From: Burkholderia savannae | GTDB lineage: Bacteria; Pseudomonadota; Gammaproteobacteria; Burkholderiales; Burkholderiaceae | Assembly: GCF_001524445.2 (NCBI RefSeq) | Contig: NZ_CP013418.1 | Location: forward strand, 62,001 to 126,000 | DNA length: 64,000 nt | Direction of reading: 5' to 3' | Shown here: in pieces, positions 26,748 through 36,307 of the stretch | Layout of the letters: each line of letters starts with the position of its first letter | Numbering within the stretch: the stretch's first letter is position 1 | Position numbers and translations under genes: made by a program | Notes under the pieces: model-generated | Database searches by the model: none | Told to the model about the DNA's origin: nothing | The model's input: the letters and a program-made list of their open reading frames with translations, nothing else

Positions 26748-27767
26748 TCATCGTTCGTGTTGCCCCGTCGTGCGTTCGTCTTCGCCGCGAAAGAGCGGCG
26801 CCGATGCGGCCGGCAGCGGCTGGCCGGCCGCGCGCGCGCGGCGCAGCACCGACCAGTAGTACCGGTAGCTCGCGCGGTCGTGCAGCGCGTCGCCGTGGCG
26901 CGTCGGCCCCCAGTCGGCGGCCTGCGCGGCGAGCAGGATCTCGGTCGCGCGCGCAATTTCGCCCGCGCGCGGCGCGAACGCCGCGACGATCTCGCGGATC
27001 TGCGCGGGATGGATGCTCCACATCCGCGTATAGCCGAATTCCTCGCGCGCGCGGCGCGCGTCGCTCGCGACGACGCGCATCTCGCGCACCTCGGTCGTCA
27101 CGTTGTGCGACGGCGTCTTGCCGTGCGCATGGCACGCGGCCGCGATCTCGAGCTTCGCGCGGCGCACGAGCGGATGGTCGAACTGGCCGGGCGCGCGCAT
27201 CGCGTCGTCCGGGATCGCGCCGTGATGCGCGGACACGAAGTCCATCAGGCCGAAGCTCAGCGTCGCGACGCCCGGCAGCGCGGCGATCCGCGCGGCGTCG
27301 GCGAGCGCGCCGTGCGTCTCGATCAGCACGTCGACGGGGATCGGCTGCGCGATGCCGAGCTCGACGCGCGAAGCCTCGATGAACGCGCACATCTCGGCCG
27401 CGTCGGCCGCGCCGCCGACCTTCGGCAGCGTCAGGTAGGCGGGCGGGCGCGCCGCGCGCAGGATGATGCGGACGTCGTCGCGCCAGTGGGCATGGGAAAT
27501 GTCGTGAATCCGGGCGCCGACGCGCCCGAAGCGGTTCGCATCGCCGCCGACGAGCGCCGCGACGAGCGCCGCGTGCTCGGCCTCGCGGCCGACGGCCGCG
27601 CCGTCCTCGCAGTCGAGCGTGATGTCGAAGACGGGGCCGAGCTCCGCCTGCAGCGCGAGCGATTTCAGCATCAGCTTTTCGCTGCCCGCGTAATGGTCGC
27701 AGCATGGCGGGATCGCGGGCGGCGCAACGCCTTCGTACAGCACTTCTGCGGGAGTGAGCGCGGACAT
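26748..27767 (-). CDS. HpcH/HpaI (CitE-like) CoA-ester lyase
   Basis: A 339-residue TIM-barrel lyase of the HpcH/HpaI or citrate lyase beta family, which cleaves or forms beta-hydroxyacyl-CoA bonds (malyl-CoA or citramalyl-CoA type). Key motifs are FDITLDCEDGAAVGRE (metal-binding acidic residues), LTLPKVGGAAD, VDVLIETHGAL, SFGLMDFVSAHHG and the closing MWSIHPAQIREI. The start MSALTPAEVLYEG is unambiguous. It lies between mdh and the small exported protein on the minus strand and is conserved beside mdh in many Burkholderia. The substrate is not evident; the TCA and methylcitrate neighbours suggest a C4-C5 acyl-CoA. Confidence 0.85.
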   Translation of the reverse strand: MSALTPAEVLYEGVAPPAIPPCCDHYAGSEKLMLKSLALQAELGPVFDITLDCEDGAAVGREAEHAALVAALVGGDANRFGRVGARIHDISHAHWRDDVRIILRAARPPAYLTLPKVGGAADAAEMCAFIEASRVELGIAQPIPVDVLIETHGALADAARIAALPGVATLSFGLMDFVSAHHGAIPDDAMRAPGQFDHPLVRRAKLEIAAACHAHGKTPSHNVTTEVREMRVVASDARRAREEFGYTRMWSIHPAQIREIVAAFAPRAGEIARATEILLAAQAADWGPTRHGDALHDRASYRYYWSVLRRARAAGQPLPAASAPLFRGEDERTTGQHER

Positions 27768-27900
27768 CGGTTCTTCTGCGTCAGGTCAGGATCGGGGCCA
27801 GCGTGAAAATCGGATTCGTGCGGGCTCTGCGACGGCGGCCGGCGTGCGGCGCCGGGCGTAAAGCCCGTGCGAATCGGATCGATTCGGGTGGCCGGCGCGG

Positions 27901-27960
27901 CCGGGCGCGACGCCCGGCTCGCCGGCCGTCCGGGCCGCCGCGGCGCGGCGGGCCCGGACG
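27901..27960 (-). terminator. Two GC-rich hairpins after mdh
   Basis: CCGGGCG/CGCCCGG with a three-base loop (27901-27917) and a larger near-perfect stem GTCCGGGCCGCCGC with its complement (27928-27959), just past the mdh stop. Neither has a T-tract. They may slow or end transcription between mdh and the lyase gene. Confidence 0.45.
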
Positions 27961-27967
27961 AAGCGCT

Positions 27968-28951
27968 TTACTTCAGCAGGTGGGCGACGCCGTCGCGCTC
28001 TTCGAGCAGCTCGGCGAGCGTGCCGTCCATCTTCTCGCGCGAGAACGCGTCGATCTCGAGGCCTTCGATACGCTTGTACTCGCCGTTTTCACAGGTGACG
28101 GGCACGCCGTAGATGATGTCCTCGGGGATGCCGTACGAGCCGTCCGACGGAATGCCCATCGTGACCCACTTGCCGTTCGTGCCGAGCACCCAGTCGCGCA
28201 CGTGGTCGATCGCCGCGTTCGCCGCCGACGCCGCCGACGACAGGCCGCGCGCCTCGATGATCGCCGCGCCGCGCTTGCCGACGGTCGGGATGAACGTGTC
28301 GCGGTTCCAGACGTCGTCGTTGATCAGCGTCAGCAGCGATTCGCCTTCGGCGGTCGCGAAGCGGAAGTCGGGGTACATCGTCGGCGAGTGGTTGCCCCAC
28401 ACGGCGAGCTTCTCGATCGACGCGACCGGCTTGCCCGACTTCGCGGCGAGCTGCGACAGCGCGCGGTTGTGGTCGAGGCGCAGCATCGCGGTGAAGTTCT
28501 TCTTCGGCAGATCCGGCGCCGACTTCATCGCGATGTACGCGTTGGTGTTCGCCGGGTTGCCGACGACGAGCACCTTCACGTCGCGGCTCGCGACCGCGTT
28601 CAGCGCCGCGCCCTGGACCGTGAAGATCTCGGCGTTCGCCGACAGCAGATCCTTGCGCTCCATGCCCTTCGAGCGCGGACGGGCGCCGACCAGCAGCGCG
28701 ACGTCGGCGTCCTTGAACGCGACCTTCGGGTCGTCCGTGATCACGACGCCCGCGAGCAGCGGGAACGCGCAGTCGTCGAGTTCCATCACGACGCCTTTGA
28801 CGGCGGCTTGAGCTTGCGGGAGGTCGAGCAGTTGCAGGATGACCGGCTGATCCTTGCCGAGCAGGTCGCCGTTCGCGATGCGGAACAGCAGCGAGTAAGC
28901 GATTTGACCTGCGGCGCCGGTGACGGCAACGCGCTTTGCGGGCTTAGCCAT
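27968..28951 (-). CDS. mdh: Malate dehydrogenase
   Basis: A 327-residue NAD-dependent malate dehydrogenase of the cytosolic-like type, converting malate to oxaloacetate. The nucleotide fold is [15 protein letters not shown], the substrate arginines are in [23 protein letters not shown] holds the conserved Asn, and the active-site histidine is in [12 protein letters not shown]. The ATG at 28951, with GGAGA upstream, starts [12 protein letters not shown]; a TTG or upstream ATG extension is not needed. It is divergent from the GntR regulator gene, 298 bases away, and leads the minus-strand TCA block. Confidence 0.97.
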
Positions 28952-29176
28952 TGAAAATCTCCAGGACATTGAGCGTGGGACGCTAGGGAAAACGCCATTT
29001 TATGCGCGTTACGCGAAGCGTTGCTTTAAAGCAGGGCGGAGGACTCGCGGCATGCATGCGCGACGACGCCTGAAGATAGGCAGAGGCACGTGGCCCGGGA
29101 CGCGCCGCAGCCCCGCGAACCCTTGCTCGCCCCGGAGTTTAGGAGCCGGCACGGGTAAAGTCAAACAGTATCTTAT

Positions 29177-29190
29177 GTCTTATATAAGAC
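29177..29190. promoter_or_regulatory. Perfect palindrome GTCTTATATAAGAC
   Basis: A 14-base perfect palindrome in the mdh-gntR intergenic region, 60 bases before the GntR start and about 225 before mdh. Its GT...AC ends fit the usual operators of GntR-family regulators, and a partial copy (TATCTTATGTCT) precedes it. Likely autoregulatory operator of the adjacent gene; inference. Confidence 0.5.
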
Positions 29191-29249
29191 AGATGTTTTG
29201 CAGGGAAAATTCTAGACGGAAAAGCGCGATTCGTGATGAAATGCGCGCC

Positions 29250-30050
29250 ATGACTTCCAATCAGGCGAGCGCACCCAATCCGAACGGCCAGGCCGGCTCC
29301 ACGCAGCCCGGCGGCGAGGCCGCGGCCGCGCCTTCGCCGACTTTCAGCCCGCTCTATCAGCAGATCAAGGCGCTCATCACGCAGAGCCTCGAGGCGGGCG
29401 AGTGGAAGCCCGGCGAGATCATCCCGAGCGAAGTGGAGCTCGCCGGCCGCTACAAGGTAAGCCAGGGCACCGTGCGCAAGGCGATCGACGAGCTCGCGGC
29501 CGACAACCTGCTCGTGCGCCGCCAGGGCAAGGGCACGTTCGTCGCGACCCACAGCGAGGAACGCGCGCAATTCCGGTTTCTGCGCCTGCTTGCCGACGAC
29601 GGCGCCGAGCATCCGCACGTGAGCCGCCTGCTCGAATGCCGGCGGATGCGCGCGCCCGCCGAGATCGCGCGCCAGCTCGACCTGAAGCCGGCCGACCCCG
29701 TCGTCCAGGTGCGGCGCGTGCTCGAGTTCGACGGCGTCGACACGGTGCTCGACGAGATCTGGCTGCCGGGCGCGATGTTCCGCGGGCTCACGTTCGAGCG
29801 CCTGAGCGATTACAAGGGGCCGCTCTACGCGATGTTTGAGAGCGAGTTCGGCACCCGGATGATCCGCGCGAGCGAGAAGATCCGCGCGATCGCGGCCGAG
29901 CCCGCCGTCGCGGATCTGCTCGGCGTGCCGCCCGGCTTCCCGCTCTTGTCGGTCGAGCGCGTGTCGTACACGTATGGCGATCGTCCCGTCGAAGTGCGGC
30001 GCGGATGGTATGTCACAACCGGGTACTACTATCAGAACGATTTGAGCTGA
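29250..30050 (+). CDS. GntR family (HutC type) transcriptional regulator
   Basis: A 266-residue repressor-type protein. After a flexible Gln/Pro/Ala-rich N-terminus of about 30 residues comes the winged helix FSPLYQQIKALITQSLEAGE with IIPSEVELAGRYKVSQGTVR and the wing RRQGKGTFVATH; a UTRA ligand domain follows, ending VSYTYGDRPVEVRRGWYV. Starts at 29241 (two extra residues) or 29250 are both possible, and neither has a clear ribosome site. It lies between mdh and sdhC with a palindrome in its promoter, so TCA genes are the likely targets. The effector is unknown; UTRA domains usually bind small metabolites. Confidence 0.9.
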   Translation: MTSNQASAPNPNGQAGSTQPGGEAAAAPSPTFSPLYQQIKALITQSLEAGEWKPGEIIPSEVELAGRYKVSQGTVRKAIDELAADNLLVRRQGKGTFVATHSEERAQFRFLRLLADDGAEHPHVSRLLECRRMRAPAEIARQLDLKPADPVVQVRRVLEFDGVDTVLDEIWLPGAMFRGLTFERLSDYKGPLYAMFESEFGTRMIRASEKIRAIAAEPAVADLLGVPPGFPLLSVERVSYTYGDRPVEVRRGWYVTTGYYYQNDLS

Positions 30051-30249
30051 GATTCGGGTTCAGGGTAAGGCGTAGCCTGAATCAAGGTAAGGCGAAACGA
30101 CAGGTAATTGCGTGCCCCATGCGCGTAGCACGTTTCGTGAAGCGTTTATACCGTGAAATGCAACGCTCCAGAGCAGAGCTTTCGCTGCAGCGCGAAATAA
30201 AAAGGCGCTAAAATCACGGATTAGTGTGACAACATAGTAGGGGTCTAGC

Positions 30250-30666
30250 ATGTCTGAAACAGTAAGAAAGCCGAGGCCGGAGTACCGGAACATCGGGTTC
30301 GGCGACATCACGCTCAAGTACCGTATGCCGCTCGCGGCTCGGGTTTCGATTCTGCACCGGGTCAGCGGCGCTCTGCTGTTCCTGTTCCTTCCTTTCCTGC
30401 TGTACCTCTTCGACCAGAGCCTGACGTCCGAACTCAGCTTCGAGGTCTTCAAGGCGTTCTTCTCCAACATCATCGTCAAGCTGATCGTCCTCGCGCTGTC
30501 GTGGGCGTTCCTGTTCCACTTCTGCGCCGGGATTCGCCATCTGCTGATGGACATGAACCACGACGCGGTGTCGAAGGAACGCGGCAAGAAGACGTCGGTC
30601 GTCGTGTTCGCGGTGTCGAGCATTCTCACGATCGCCGTCGCGCTCAAACTGTTCGGAGCATTCTAA
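30250..30666 (+). CDS. sdhC: Succinate dehydrogenase cytochrome b556 subunit
   Basis: A 138-residue membrane anchor of complex II, binding haem b and ubiquinone with SdhD. It has three helices (RVSGALLFLFLPFLLYLF, then KLIVLALSWAFLFHFCAGI, then VVVFAVSSILTIAVALKLF). The signature RPLSPH-like region appears here as KYRMPLAARVSILHRVSGA, and the haem histidine is in FHFCAGIRHLLMD. It is the first gene of sdhCDAB. TAAAAT at 30209-30214 is a possible -10 element; no good -35 was found. The next gene begins four bases after the stop. Confidence 0.95.
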   Translation: MSETVRKPRPEYRNIGFGDITLKYRMPLAARVSILHRVSGALLFLFLPFLLYLFDQSLTSELSFEVFKAFFSNIIVKLIVLALSWAFLFHFCAGIRHLLMDMNHDAVSKERGKKTSVVVFAVSSILTIAVALKLFGAF

Positions 30667-30670
30667 GAAA

Positions 30671-31039
30671 ATGGCAGCGAATAACCGTATCGGCTCGAAG
30701 CGCCTCGTCGTCGGCGCTCACTATGGTCTGCGCGACTGGCTCGCGCAGCGCGTCACCGCCTGCGTGATGGCGATCTACACCGTCATTCTGCTCGTCTGGT
30801 TCTTCACCGCGCGCGATTTCTCGTATGAGGGCTGGGCGTCGATCTTCGCGACGCAATGGATGAAGCTCGCGACCTTCGTCACGCTGCTTTCGCTCTTCTA
30901 TCACGCGTGGGTCGGCGTGCGCGACATCTGGATGGACTACGTCAAGCCCGTCGGTGTGCGCCTGCTGCTGCAATCGCTGACCATCGTCTGGCTGCTCGCG
31001 TGCGCGGGCTACGCTGCGCAGATTCTCTGGAGAGTTTAA
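30671..31039 (+). CDS. sdhD: Succinate dehydrogenase membrane anchor subunit
   Basis: A 122-residue three-helix anchor of complex II. Key residues are in HYGLRDWLAQRVTACVMAIY (quinone-site Arg and Trp region) and SLFYHAWVGVRDIWMDYVKP, where the histidine and YHxxxGxxDxxxDY-type motif ligate haem and shape the quinone site. The final helix is SLTIVWLLACAGYAAQILW. It is tightly packed, four bases after sdhC and four before sdhA, as in other betaproteobacteria. Confidence 0.95.
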   Translation: MAANNRIGSKRLVVGAHYGLRDWLAQRVTACVMAIYTVILLVWFFTARDFSYEGWASIFATQWMKLATFVTLLSLFYHAWVGVRDIWMDYVKPVGVRLLLQSLTIVWLLACAGYAAQILWRV

Positions 31040-31042
31040 AGA

Positions 31043-32818
31043 ATGGCTGCAATCAAAACTTCCCTGCCGCGTCGCAAGTTCGACGTGGTGATCGTCGGCG
31101 CGGGCGGCTCGGGGATGCGCGCGTCGCTGCAACTGTCGCGCGCGGGCCTCTCCGTCTGCGTGTTGTCGAAAGTGTTCCCGACCCGTTCGCACACGGTCGC
31201 CGCGCAAGGCGGGATCGGCGCGTCGCTCGGCAACATGAGCGAAGACAACTGGCACTACCACTTCTACGACACGATCAAGGGCTCCGACTGGCTCGGCGAC
31301 CAGGACGCGATCGAATTCATGTGCCGCGAAGCGCCGAACGTCGTGTACGAGCTCGAGCACTTCGGCATGCCGTTCGACCGTAACGCCGACGGCACGATCT
31401 ATCAGCGTCCGTTCGGCGGCCACACCGCGAACTACGGCGAGAAGCCGGTGCAGCGCGCGTGCGCGGCGGCCGACCGCACCGGCCACGCGCTGCTGCACAC
31501 GCTGTATCAGCAGAACGTCGCGGCGAAGACGCAGTTCTTCGTCGAATGGATGGCGCTCGACCTGATTCGCGACGCGGACGGCGACGTGCTCGGCGTGACG
31601 GCCCTCGAAATGGAAACGGGCGACGTCTACATCCTCGAAGGCAAGACCACGTTGTTCGCCACGGGCGGCGCGGGCCGGATCTTCGCGGCGTCGACCAACG
31701 CGTTCATCAACACGGGCGACGGCCTCGGCATGGCCGCGCGTTCGGGCATCGCGCTGCAGGACATGGAATTCTGGCAATTCCACCCGACCGGCGTGGCCGG
31801 CGCGGGCGTGCTGATCACCGAAGGCGTGCGCGGCGAAGGCGGCATCCTGCGCAACGCGAACGGCGAGCGCTTCATGGAGCGCTATGCGCCGACGCTGAAG
31901 GATCTGGCGCCGCGCGATTTCGTGTCGCGCTCGATGGACCAGGAAATCAAGGAAGGCCGCGGCGTCGGCCCGAACAAGGATCACGTGCTGCTCGACCTGT
32001 CGCACATCGGCGCCGAGACGATCATGAAGCGTCTGCCGTCGATCCGCGAGATCGCGCTGAAGTTCGCGAACGTCGACTGCATCAAGGAACCGATTCCGGT
32101 CGTCCCGACGATCCACTACCAGATGGGCGGCATTCCGACCAACATTCACGGCCAGGTCGTCGGCACGTCGCGCGACCACAAGGAGCCGGTCAACGGCTTC
32201 TACGCGGTGGGCGAATGCTCGTGCGTGTCCGTGCACGGCGCGAACCGTCTCGGCACGAACTCGCTGCTCGACCTCGTGGTGTTCGGCCGCGCGGCCGGCA
32301 ACCACATCGTCGAGCACGTGAAGAACCAGAAGGAGCACAAGCCGCTGCCCGCGGACGCCGCCGAATTCTCGCTGTCGCGCCTCGCGAAGCTCGAGAAGTC
32401 GACGTCGGGCGAGTACACGCAGGACATCGCGAACGACATCCGCGCGACGATGCAGAAGCACGCCGGCGTGTTCCGCACGTCCGCGCTGCTCGAGGAAGGC
32501 GTCGAGCAGATGGCGGGCCTGACGGAGCGCGCCGCCAACGTCCACCTGAAGGACAAGTCGAAGGTGTTCAACACCGCGCGTGTCGAAGCGCTCGAGCTCG
32601 CGAACCTGATCGAGGTCGCGCGCGCGACGATGGTGTCGGCGGAAGCGCGCAAGGAAAGCCGCGGCGCGCACGCGCACAGCGACTACGAGCACCGCGACGA
32701 CGAGAACTGGCTGCGCCACACGCTCTGGTACAGCGAAGGCGATCGCCTCGACTACAAGCCCGTCCAAATGAAGCCGCTGACGGTCGAGTCCGTGCCGCCG
32801 AAGGCGCGTACGTTCTAA
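31043..32818 (+). CDS. sdhA: Succinate dehydrogenase flavoprotein subunit
   Basis: A 591-residue catalytic subunit that oxidises succinate to fumarate with covalently bound FAD. The dinucleotide fold is IVGAGGSGMRASLQLSRAG; the FAD-linking histidine is in FPTRSHTVAAQGG. Substrate residues are in HPTGVAGAG and REGEGG-like GVRGEGGILRN, with the active-site arginine in FVSRSMDQEI and the C-terminal helical domain ending SVPPKARTF. Spacing to sdhB is 21 bases with a good ribosome site. Length is normal. Confidence 0.98.
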   Translation: MAAIKTSLPRRKFDVVIVGAGGSGMRASLQLSRAGLSVCVLSKVFPTRSHTVAAQGGIGASLGNMSEDNWHYHFYDTIKGSDWLGDQDAIEFMCREAPNVVYELEHFGMPFDRNADGTIYQRPFGGHTANYGEKPVQRACAAADRTGHALLHTLYQQNVAAKTQFFVEWMALDLIRDADGDVLGVTALEMETGDVYILEGKTTLFATGGAGRIFAASTNAFINTGDGLGMAARSGIALQDMEFWQFHPTGVAGAGVLITEGVRGEGGILRNANGERFMERYAPTLKDLAPRDFVSRSMDQEIKEGRGVGPNKDHVLLDLSHIGAETIMKRLPSIREIALKFANVDCIKEPIPVVPTIHYQMGGIPTNIHGQVVGTSRDHKEPVNGFYAVGECSCVSVHGANRLGTNSLLDLVVFGRAAGNHIVEHVKNQKEHKPLPADAAEFSLSRLAKLEKSTSGEYTQDIANDIRATMQKHAGVFRTSALLEEGVEQMAGLTERAANVHLKDKSKVFNTARVEALELANLIEVARATMVSAEARKESRGAHAHSDYEHRDDENWLRHTLWYSEGDRLDYKPVQMKPLTVESVPPKARTF

Positions 32819-32839
32819 GCCAGCGCAAAGGAATCTGAA

Positions 32840-33541
32840 ATGGCCAAACGCATTTTCGAAATCTACCGCTACGATCCGGACAAGGACGCCGCGCCGCGCA
32901 TGCAGTCGTACGAGCTGGAGATCCAGCACGAGCGGATGCTGCTCGACGCGCTCGTCAAGCTGAAGTCGGTCGACGAGACGCTGTCGTTCCGCCGCTCGTG
33001 CCGCGAAGGCGTGTGCGGATCGGACGCGATGAACATCAACGGCAAGAACGGCCTCGCGTGCCTGACGAACCTGAACGACCTGCCGCAGAAGATCGTGCTG
33101 CGTCCGTTGCCGGGCCTGCCCGTCGTGCGCGACCTGATCTGCGACTTCACGCAGTTCTTCAACCAGTACCATTCGATCCGTCCGTACCTGATCAACGACG
33201 AGCCGCCGCCCGAGAAGGAGCGTTTGCAGTCGCCGGAAGAGCGCGACGAGCTCGACGGCCTGTACGAGTGCATTCTGTGCGCGAGCTGCTCGACGTCGTG
33301 CCCGAGCTTCTGGTGGAATCCGGACAAGTTCGTCGGCCCGGCGGGCCTCTTGCAGGCGTATCGCTTCATCGCGGACAGCCGCGATCGCGCGACGGGCGAG
33401 CGCCTCGACAACCTCGACGATCCGTACCGTCTGTTCCGCTGCCATACGATCATGAACTGCGTCGACGTGTGCCCGAAGGGCCTGAACCCGACGAAGGCGA
33501 TCGGCAAGATCAAGGAATTGATGGTGCGCCGCGCGGTCTGA
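32840..33541 (+). CDS. sdhB: Succinate dehydrogenase iron-sulfur subunit
   Basis: A 233-residue electron-transfer subunit with three clusters. The [2Fe-2S] cysteines lie in [14 protein letters not shown] and GLACLTN; the [4Fe-4S] motif is [17 protein letters not shown], where the last cysteine serves the [3Fe-4S] cluster completed by [17 protein letters not shown]. It links SdhA to the membrane anchors. The sdhE gene starts two bases after the stop. Confidence 0.98.
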   Translation: MAKRIFEIYRYDPDKDAAPRMQSYELEIQHERMLLDALVKLKSVDETLSFRRSCREGVCGSDAMNINGKNGLACLTNLNDLPQKIVLRPLPGLPVVRDLICDFTQFFNQYHSIRPYLINDEPPPEKERLQSPEERDELDGLYECILCASCSTSCPSFWWNPDKFVGPAGLLQAYRFIADSRDRATGERLDNLDDPYRLFRCHTIMNCVDVCPKGLNPTKAIGKIKELMVRRAV

Positions 33542-33542
33542 C

Positions 33543-33815
33543 ATGAGCGAATCGTCGCATCAATCCGACCCGCATCGCCGCGCGCGGCTTCGCTGGCGCG
33601 CGCGGCGCGGTCTGCTGGAGAACGATCTGATTTTCGAGCGTTTCTTTGCCAGACACGAGCACGACCTCAGCGACGCAGACGTGAGCGCACTGTCGCGCCT
33701 GCTGGATCTAAGCGACAACGACCTGATGGACTTGCTGCTCGCGCGCAAGGAACCAGAAGGCGACCTTGCCGGCCCGGACATGTCCAGGCTGCTGGAGATG
33801 CTGCGCAGCGTTTGA
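33543..33815 (+). CDS. sdhE: FAD assembly factor SdhE
   Basis: A 90-residue cytoplasmic helper that promotes covalent flavinylation of SdhA. The family signature RARLRWRARRGLLENDLIFE corresponds to the RGxxE motif (here RRGLLENDL), followed by helices with LSDADVSALSRLLDLSDNDL. It is slightly longer than E. coli SdhE at the N-terminus. The start lies two bases beyond the sdhB stop, so it belongs to the sdh operon, and gltA follows after 52 bases. Confidence 0.93.
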   Translation: MSESSHQSDPHRRARLRWRARRGLLENDLIFERFFARHEHDLSDADVSALSRLLDLSDNDLMDLLLARKEPEGDLAGPDMSRLLEMLRSV

Positions 33816-33867
33816 GAGCGTTGTGCCCGTTATCGAATCCGTTTCTATTTTCGATTGAGGATGTGTC

Positions 33868-35169
33868 ATGACCCCGTCTGATGTTAAAGCCACGCTATCG
33901 TTCAGCGATAATTCGCCGAGCGTCGAACTGCCGATCTACAAGGGGACGATGGGCCCGGACGTGATCGATATCCGCAAGCTGTACGGCCAGACCGGCAAGT
34001 TCACGTATGACCCGGGCTTCATGTCGACGGCGTCGTGCAACTCGGCGATCACGTACATCGACGGCGACAAGGGCGAGCTGCTGTATCGCGGCTACCCGAT
34101 CGACAATCTCGCCGAGAACGCGGACTTCCTCGAATCCTGCTATCTGCTGCTGAAGGGCGAGCTGCCGAACGAGGCGCAGAAGAAGGAGTTCGTCGCCACC
34201 GTCACGAAGCACACGATGGTGCACGAGCAGATGCAGTTCTTCTTCCGCGGCTTCCGCCGCGACGCGCACCCGATGGCGATCCTCGTCGCCGCGGTCGGCG
34301 CGCTGTCCGCGTTCTACCACGACTCGCTCGACATCAACGATCCGCGCCACCGTGAAGTGTCGGCGATCCGCATGATCGCGAAGCTGCCGACGCTCGTCGC
34401 GATGGCGTACAAGTACAGCATCGGCCAGCCGTTCGTGTATCCGCAGAACAATCTGTCGTATAGCGCGAACTTCATGCGCATGATGTTCGCGAACCCGTGC
34501 GAGGAATACCAGGTCAACGACGTGCTCGTGCGCGCGCTCGACCGCATCCTGATCCTGCACGCCGACCACGAGCAGAACGCGTCGACGTCGACGGTCCGTC
34601 TCGCGGGCTCGTCGGGCGCGAACCCGTTCGCGTGTATCGCGGCCGGCATCGCGTGTCTGTGGGGCCCGGCGCACGGCGGCGCGAACGAAGCCGCGCTCAA
34701 CATGCTCGAGCAGATCGGCACGCCGGACAACATTCCCGAGTTCATCAAGCAGGTGAAGGACAAGAACTCGGGCGTGAAGCTGATGGGCTTCGGCCACCGC
34801 GTGTACAAGAACTACGATCCGCGCGCGAAGCTGATGCGCGAAACGTGCTACGAAGTGCTGAACGAGCTGGGCCTGCACGACGACCCGCTGTTCAAGCTCG
34901 CGATGCAGCTCGAGAAGATCGCGCTGGAAGACGAATACTTCGTGTCGCGCAAGCTGTACCCGAACGTCGACTTCTACTCGGGCATCGTCCAGCGCGCGCT
35001 GGGCATCCCGACTTCGATGTTCACCTGCATCTTCGCGATGGCGCGTACGGTGGGCTGGATCGCGCAGTGGAACGAGATGATCGCCGATCCCGAGCAGAAG
35101 ATCGGCCGTCCGCGGCAGCTGTTCATCGGCGAAACGCCGCGTACGGCGAAGCCGATCGGTCAGCGCTGA
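33868..35169 (+). CDS. gltA: Type II citrate synthase
   Basis: A 433-residue hexameric-type citrate synthase condensing acetyl-CoA and oxaloacetate. Catalytic residues are in [15 protein letters not shown] and [15 protein letters not shown] (histidines) and in the late [14 protein letters not shown] (aspartate). The N-terminal beta domain begins with [17 protein letters not shown], normal for the type II enzyme that is inhibited by NADH. It closes the sdh cluster and is followed by a strong terminator. Confidence 0.98.
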   Translation: MTPSDVKATLSFSDNSPSVELPIYKGTMGPDVIDIRKLYGQTGKFTYDPGFMSTASCNSAITYIDGDKGELLYRGYPIDNLAENADFLESCYLLLKGELPNEAQKKEFVATVTKHTMVHEQMQFFFRGFRRDAHPMAILVAAVGALSAFYHDSLDINDPRHREVSAIRMIAKLPTLVAMAYKYSIGQPFVYPQNNLSYSANFMRMMFANPCEEYQVNDVLVRALDRILILHADHEQNASTSTVRLAGSSGANPFACIAAGIACLWGPAHGGANEAALNMLEQIGTPDNIPEFIKQVKDKNSGVKLMGFGHRVYKNYDPRAKLMRETCYEVLNELGLHDDPLFKLAMQLEKIALEDEYFVSRKLYPNVDFYSGIVQRALGIPTSMFTCIFAMARTVGWIAQWNEMIADPEQKIGRPRQLFIGETPRTAKPIGQR

Positions 35170-35229
35170 TCGACGGCTTGCGCGGCGTGCGTGGCGTGCG
35201 GCTAGCCCGCCGCGCACCACGCTGCATCG

Positions 35230-35268
35230 AACACCCCGACGGTTCGCCCGTCGGGGTGTTTTATTTTC
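35230..35268 (+). terminator. Rho-independent terminator of gltA
   Basis: Perfect 13-bp stem AACACCCCGACGG (35230-35242) with its complement at 35248-35260, a five-base loop, then TTATTTTC. The T-tract overlaps the stop codon (35261-35263) of the convergent AraC-type gene. Confidence 0.95.
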
Positions 35269-36232
35269 GGCGACGCGTTTTGCCGCTAGACGAGCCGCGC
35301 TCGAGCGAAGGCGGGCGCACGTCGATGCTTGCGTCGCGCGCGGGCGCTTCGTCGGGCGTGCGGCCGTGCTCGGCGAGGAACTGCCGGTAGGCGCGCGGCG
35401 TCATCCGGCGCGCGGCGAGAAACTGGCGGTTGAAGTTCGCGAGATTCGCGTAGCCGGAGCGTGTCGCGACGAGCGACACGGGCCAGCCGGTCGACGCGAG
35501 CAACCGCGCCGCGTGCGCGAGCCGCAGCCGCTGCAGATAGCGGCCGATGCTTTCGCCGACGTGTTGCGCGAAGCGCCGCTGCAGCGAGCGCTCGGACAGG
35601 TGCGCGACCGCCGCGAGCTCGGCGACGCGCAGCGGCTCGTGAAAGCGGCGGTCGAGCAGATCGAGCACGCGGTCGAGCCGCTCGGCTTCGGGCGCGAGCG
35701 CCGCGTCGTCGGCGGCGCGGTAGGCGGCGGCGGTCGCGAGCGGCGTCGCCGGCGCGTCGGCGAGCAAAGCGAGCACGTCGAGCGCGGCCGCGAGCCGCAC
35801 GCGCGGCGCGCGATCGACGAGCGCGGGCAGCCGCGCGCGCATCTCGGCCGTGGCGTCGGACCCGAACGCGAGCCCGGGCGCGGCCCGGCGCAGCAGCGTG
35901 CGCAGGCCGGCGAATTCGGGGCAGCAGGCGGCGACGCGCTGCGCCCAGTCGCCGTCGAACCACACGACGAGCGCGACGAGCGGCGCATCCGGGTCGATAC
36001 GCTCGTCCGACGCCCACGTATGCGGCAGGTTCGGCGGCACGAGCACGAGGTCGTCGCCCGCGTAATCGGCGGCATGATCGCCGACGAAGCGTTTGCCGCG
36101 GCTGTTCAGCGTGAGCGTCAGCTCGTATTCGGGGTGGTGATGCCATTCGTACGGAATCTGCGCGAGCCGGCGCCGAAAGACGCGGACCGAGCAGCCGTCG
36201 GGGATCGCGACCCGTTCGTAGCGCGGCTTCAC
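35261..36232 (-). CDS. AraC family transcriptional regulator with cupin domain
   Basis: A 323-residue regulator. The N-terminal half is a cupin-type sensor (YEWHHHPEYELTLTLNSRGKR, then DLVLVPPNLPHTWAS), typical of the group that senses sugars or related small ligands. The C-terminal half has two helix-turn-helix motifs (LRVAELAAVAHLSERSLQRR and VSLVATRSGYANLANFNRQF) and an Arg/Lys-rich tail. It is divergent from a VOC-family gene 75 bases away, which may be its target. The stop codon lies in the T-tract of the gltA terminator. Confidence 0.88.
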   Translation of the reverse strand: MKPRYERVAIPDGCSVRVFRRRLAQIPYEWHHHPEYELTLTLNSRGKRFVGDHAADYAGDDLVLVPPNLPHTWASDERIDPDAPLVALVVWFDGDWAQRVAACCPEFAGLRTLLRRAAPGLAFGSDATAEMRARLPALVDRAPRVRLAAALDVLALLADAPATPLATAAAYRAADDAALAPEAERLDRVLDLLDRRFHEPLRVAELAAVAHLSERSLQRRFAQHVGESIGRYLQRLRLAHAARLLASTGWPVSLVATRSGYANLANFNRQFLAARRMTPRAYRQFLAEHGRTPDEAPARDASIDVRPPSLERGSSSGKTRRRK

Positions 36233-36307
36233 GCCGGCCTCCGTCCGCTCGCGCGGCGCGCGCGCGTGGCATCATCGCCGAATCTCGACGACACGAGAGG
36301 CACGCGA

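Noticed and set aside
30644..33544. 966-codon minus-strand frame opposite sdhDAB
   Set aside because: Antisense shadow of clear sdh genes.
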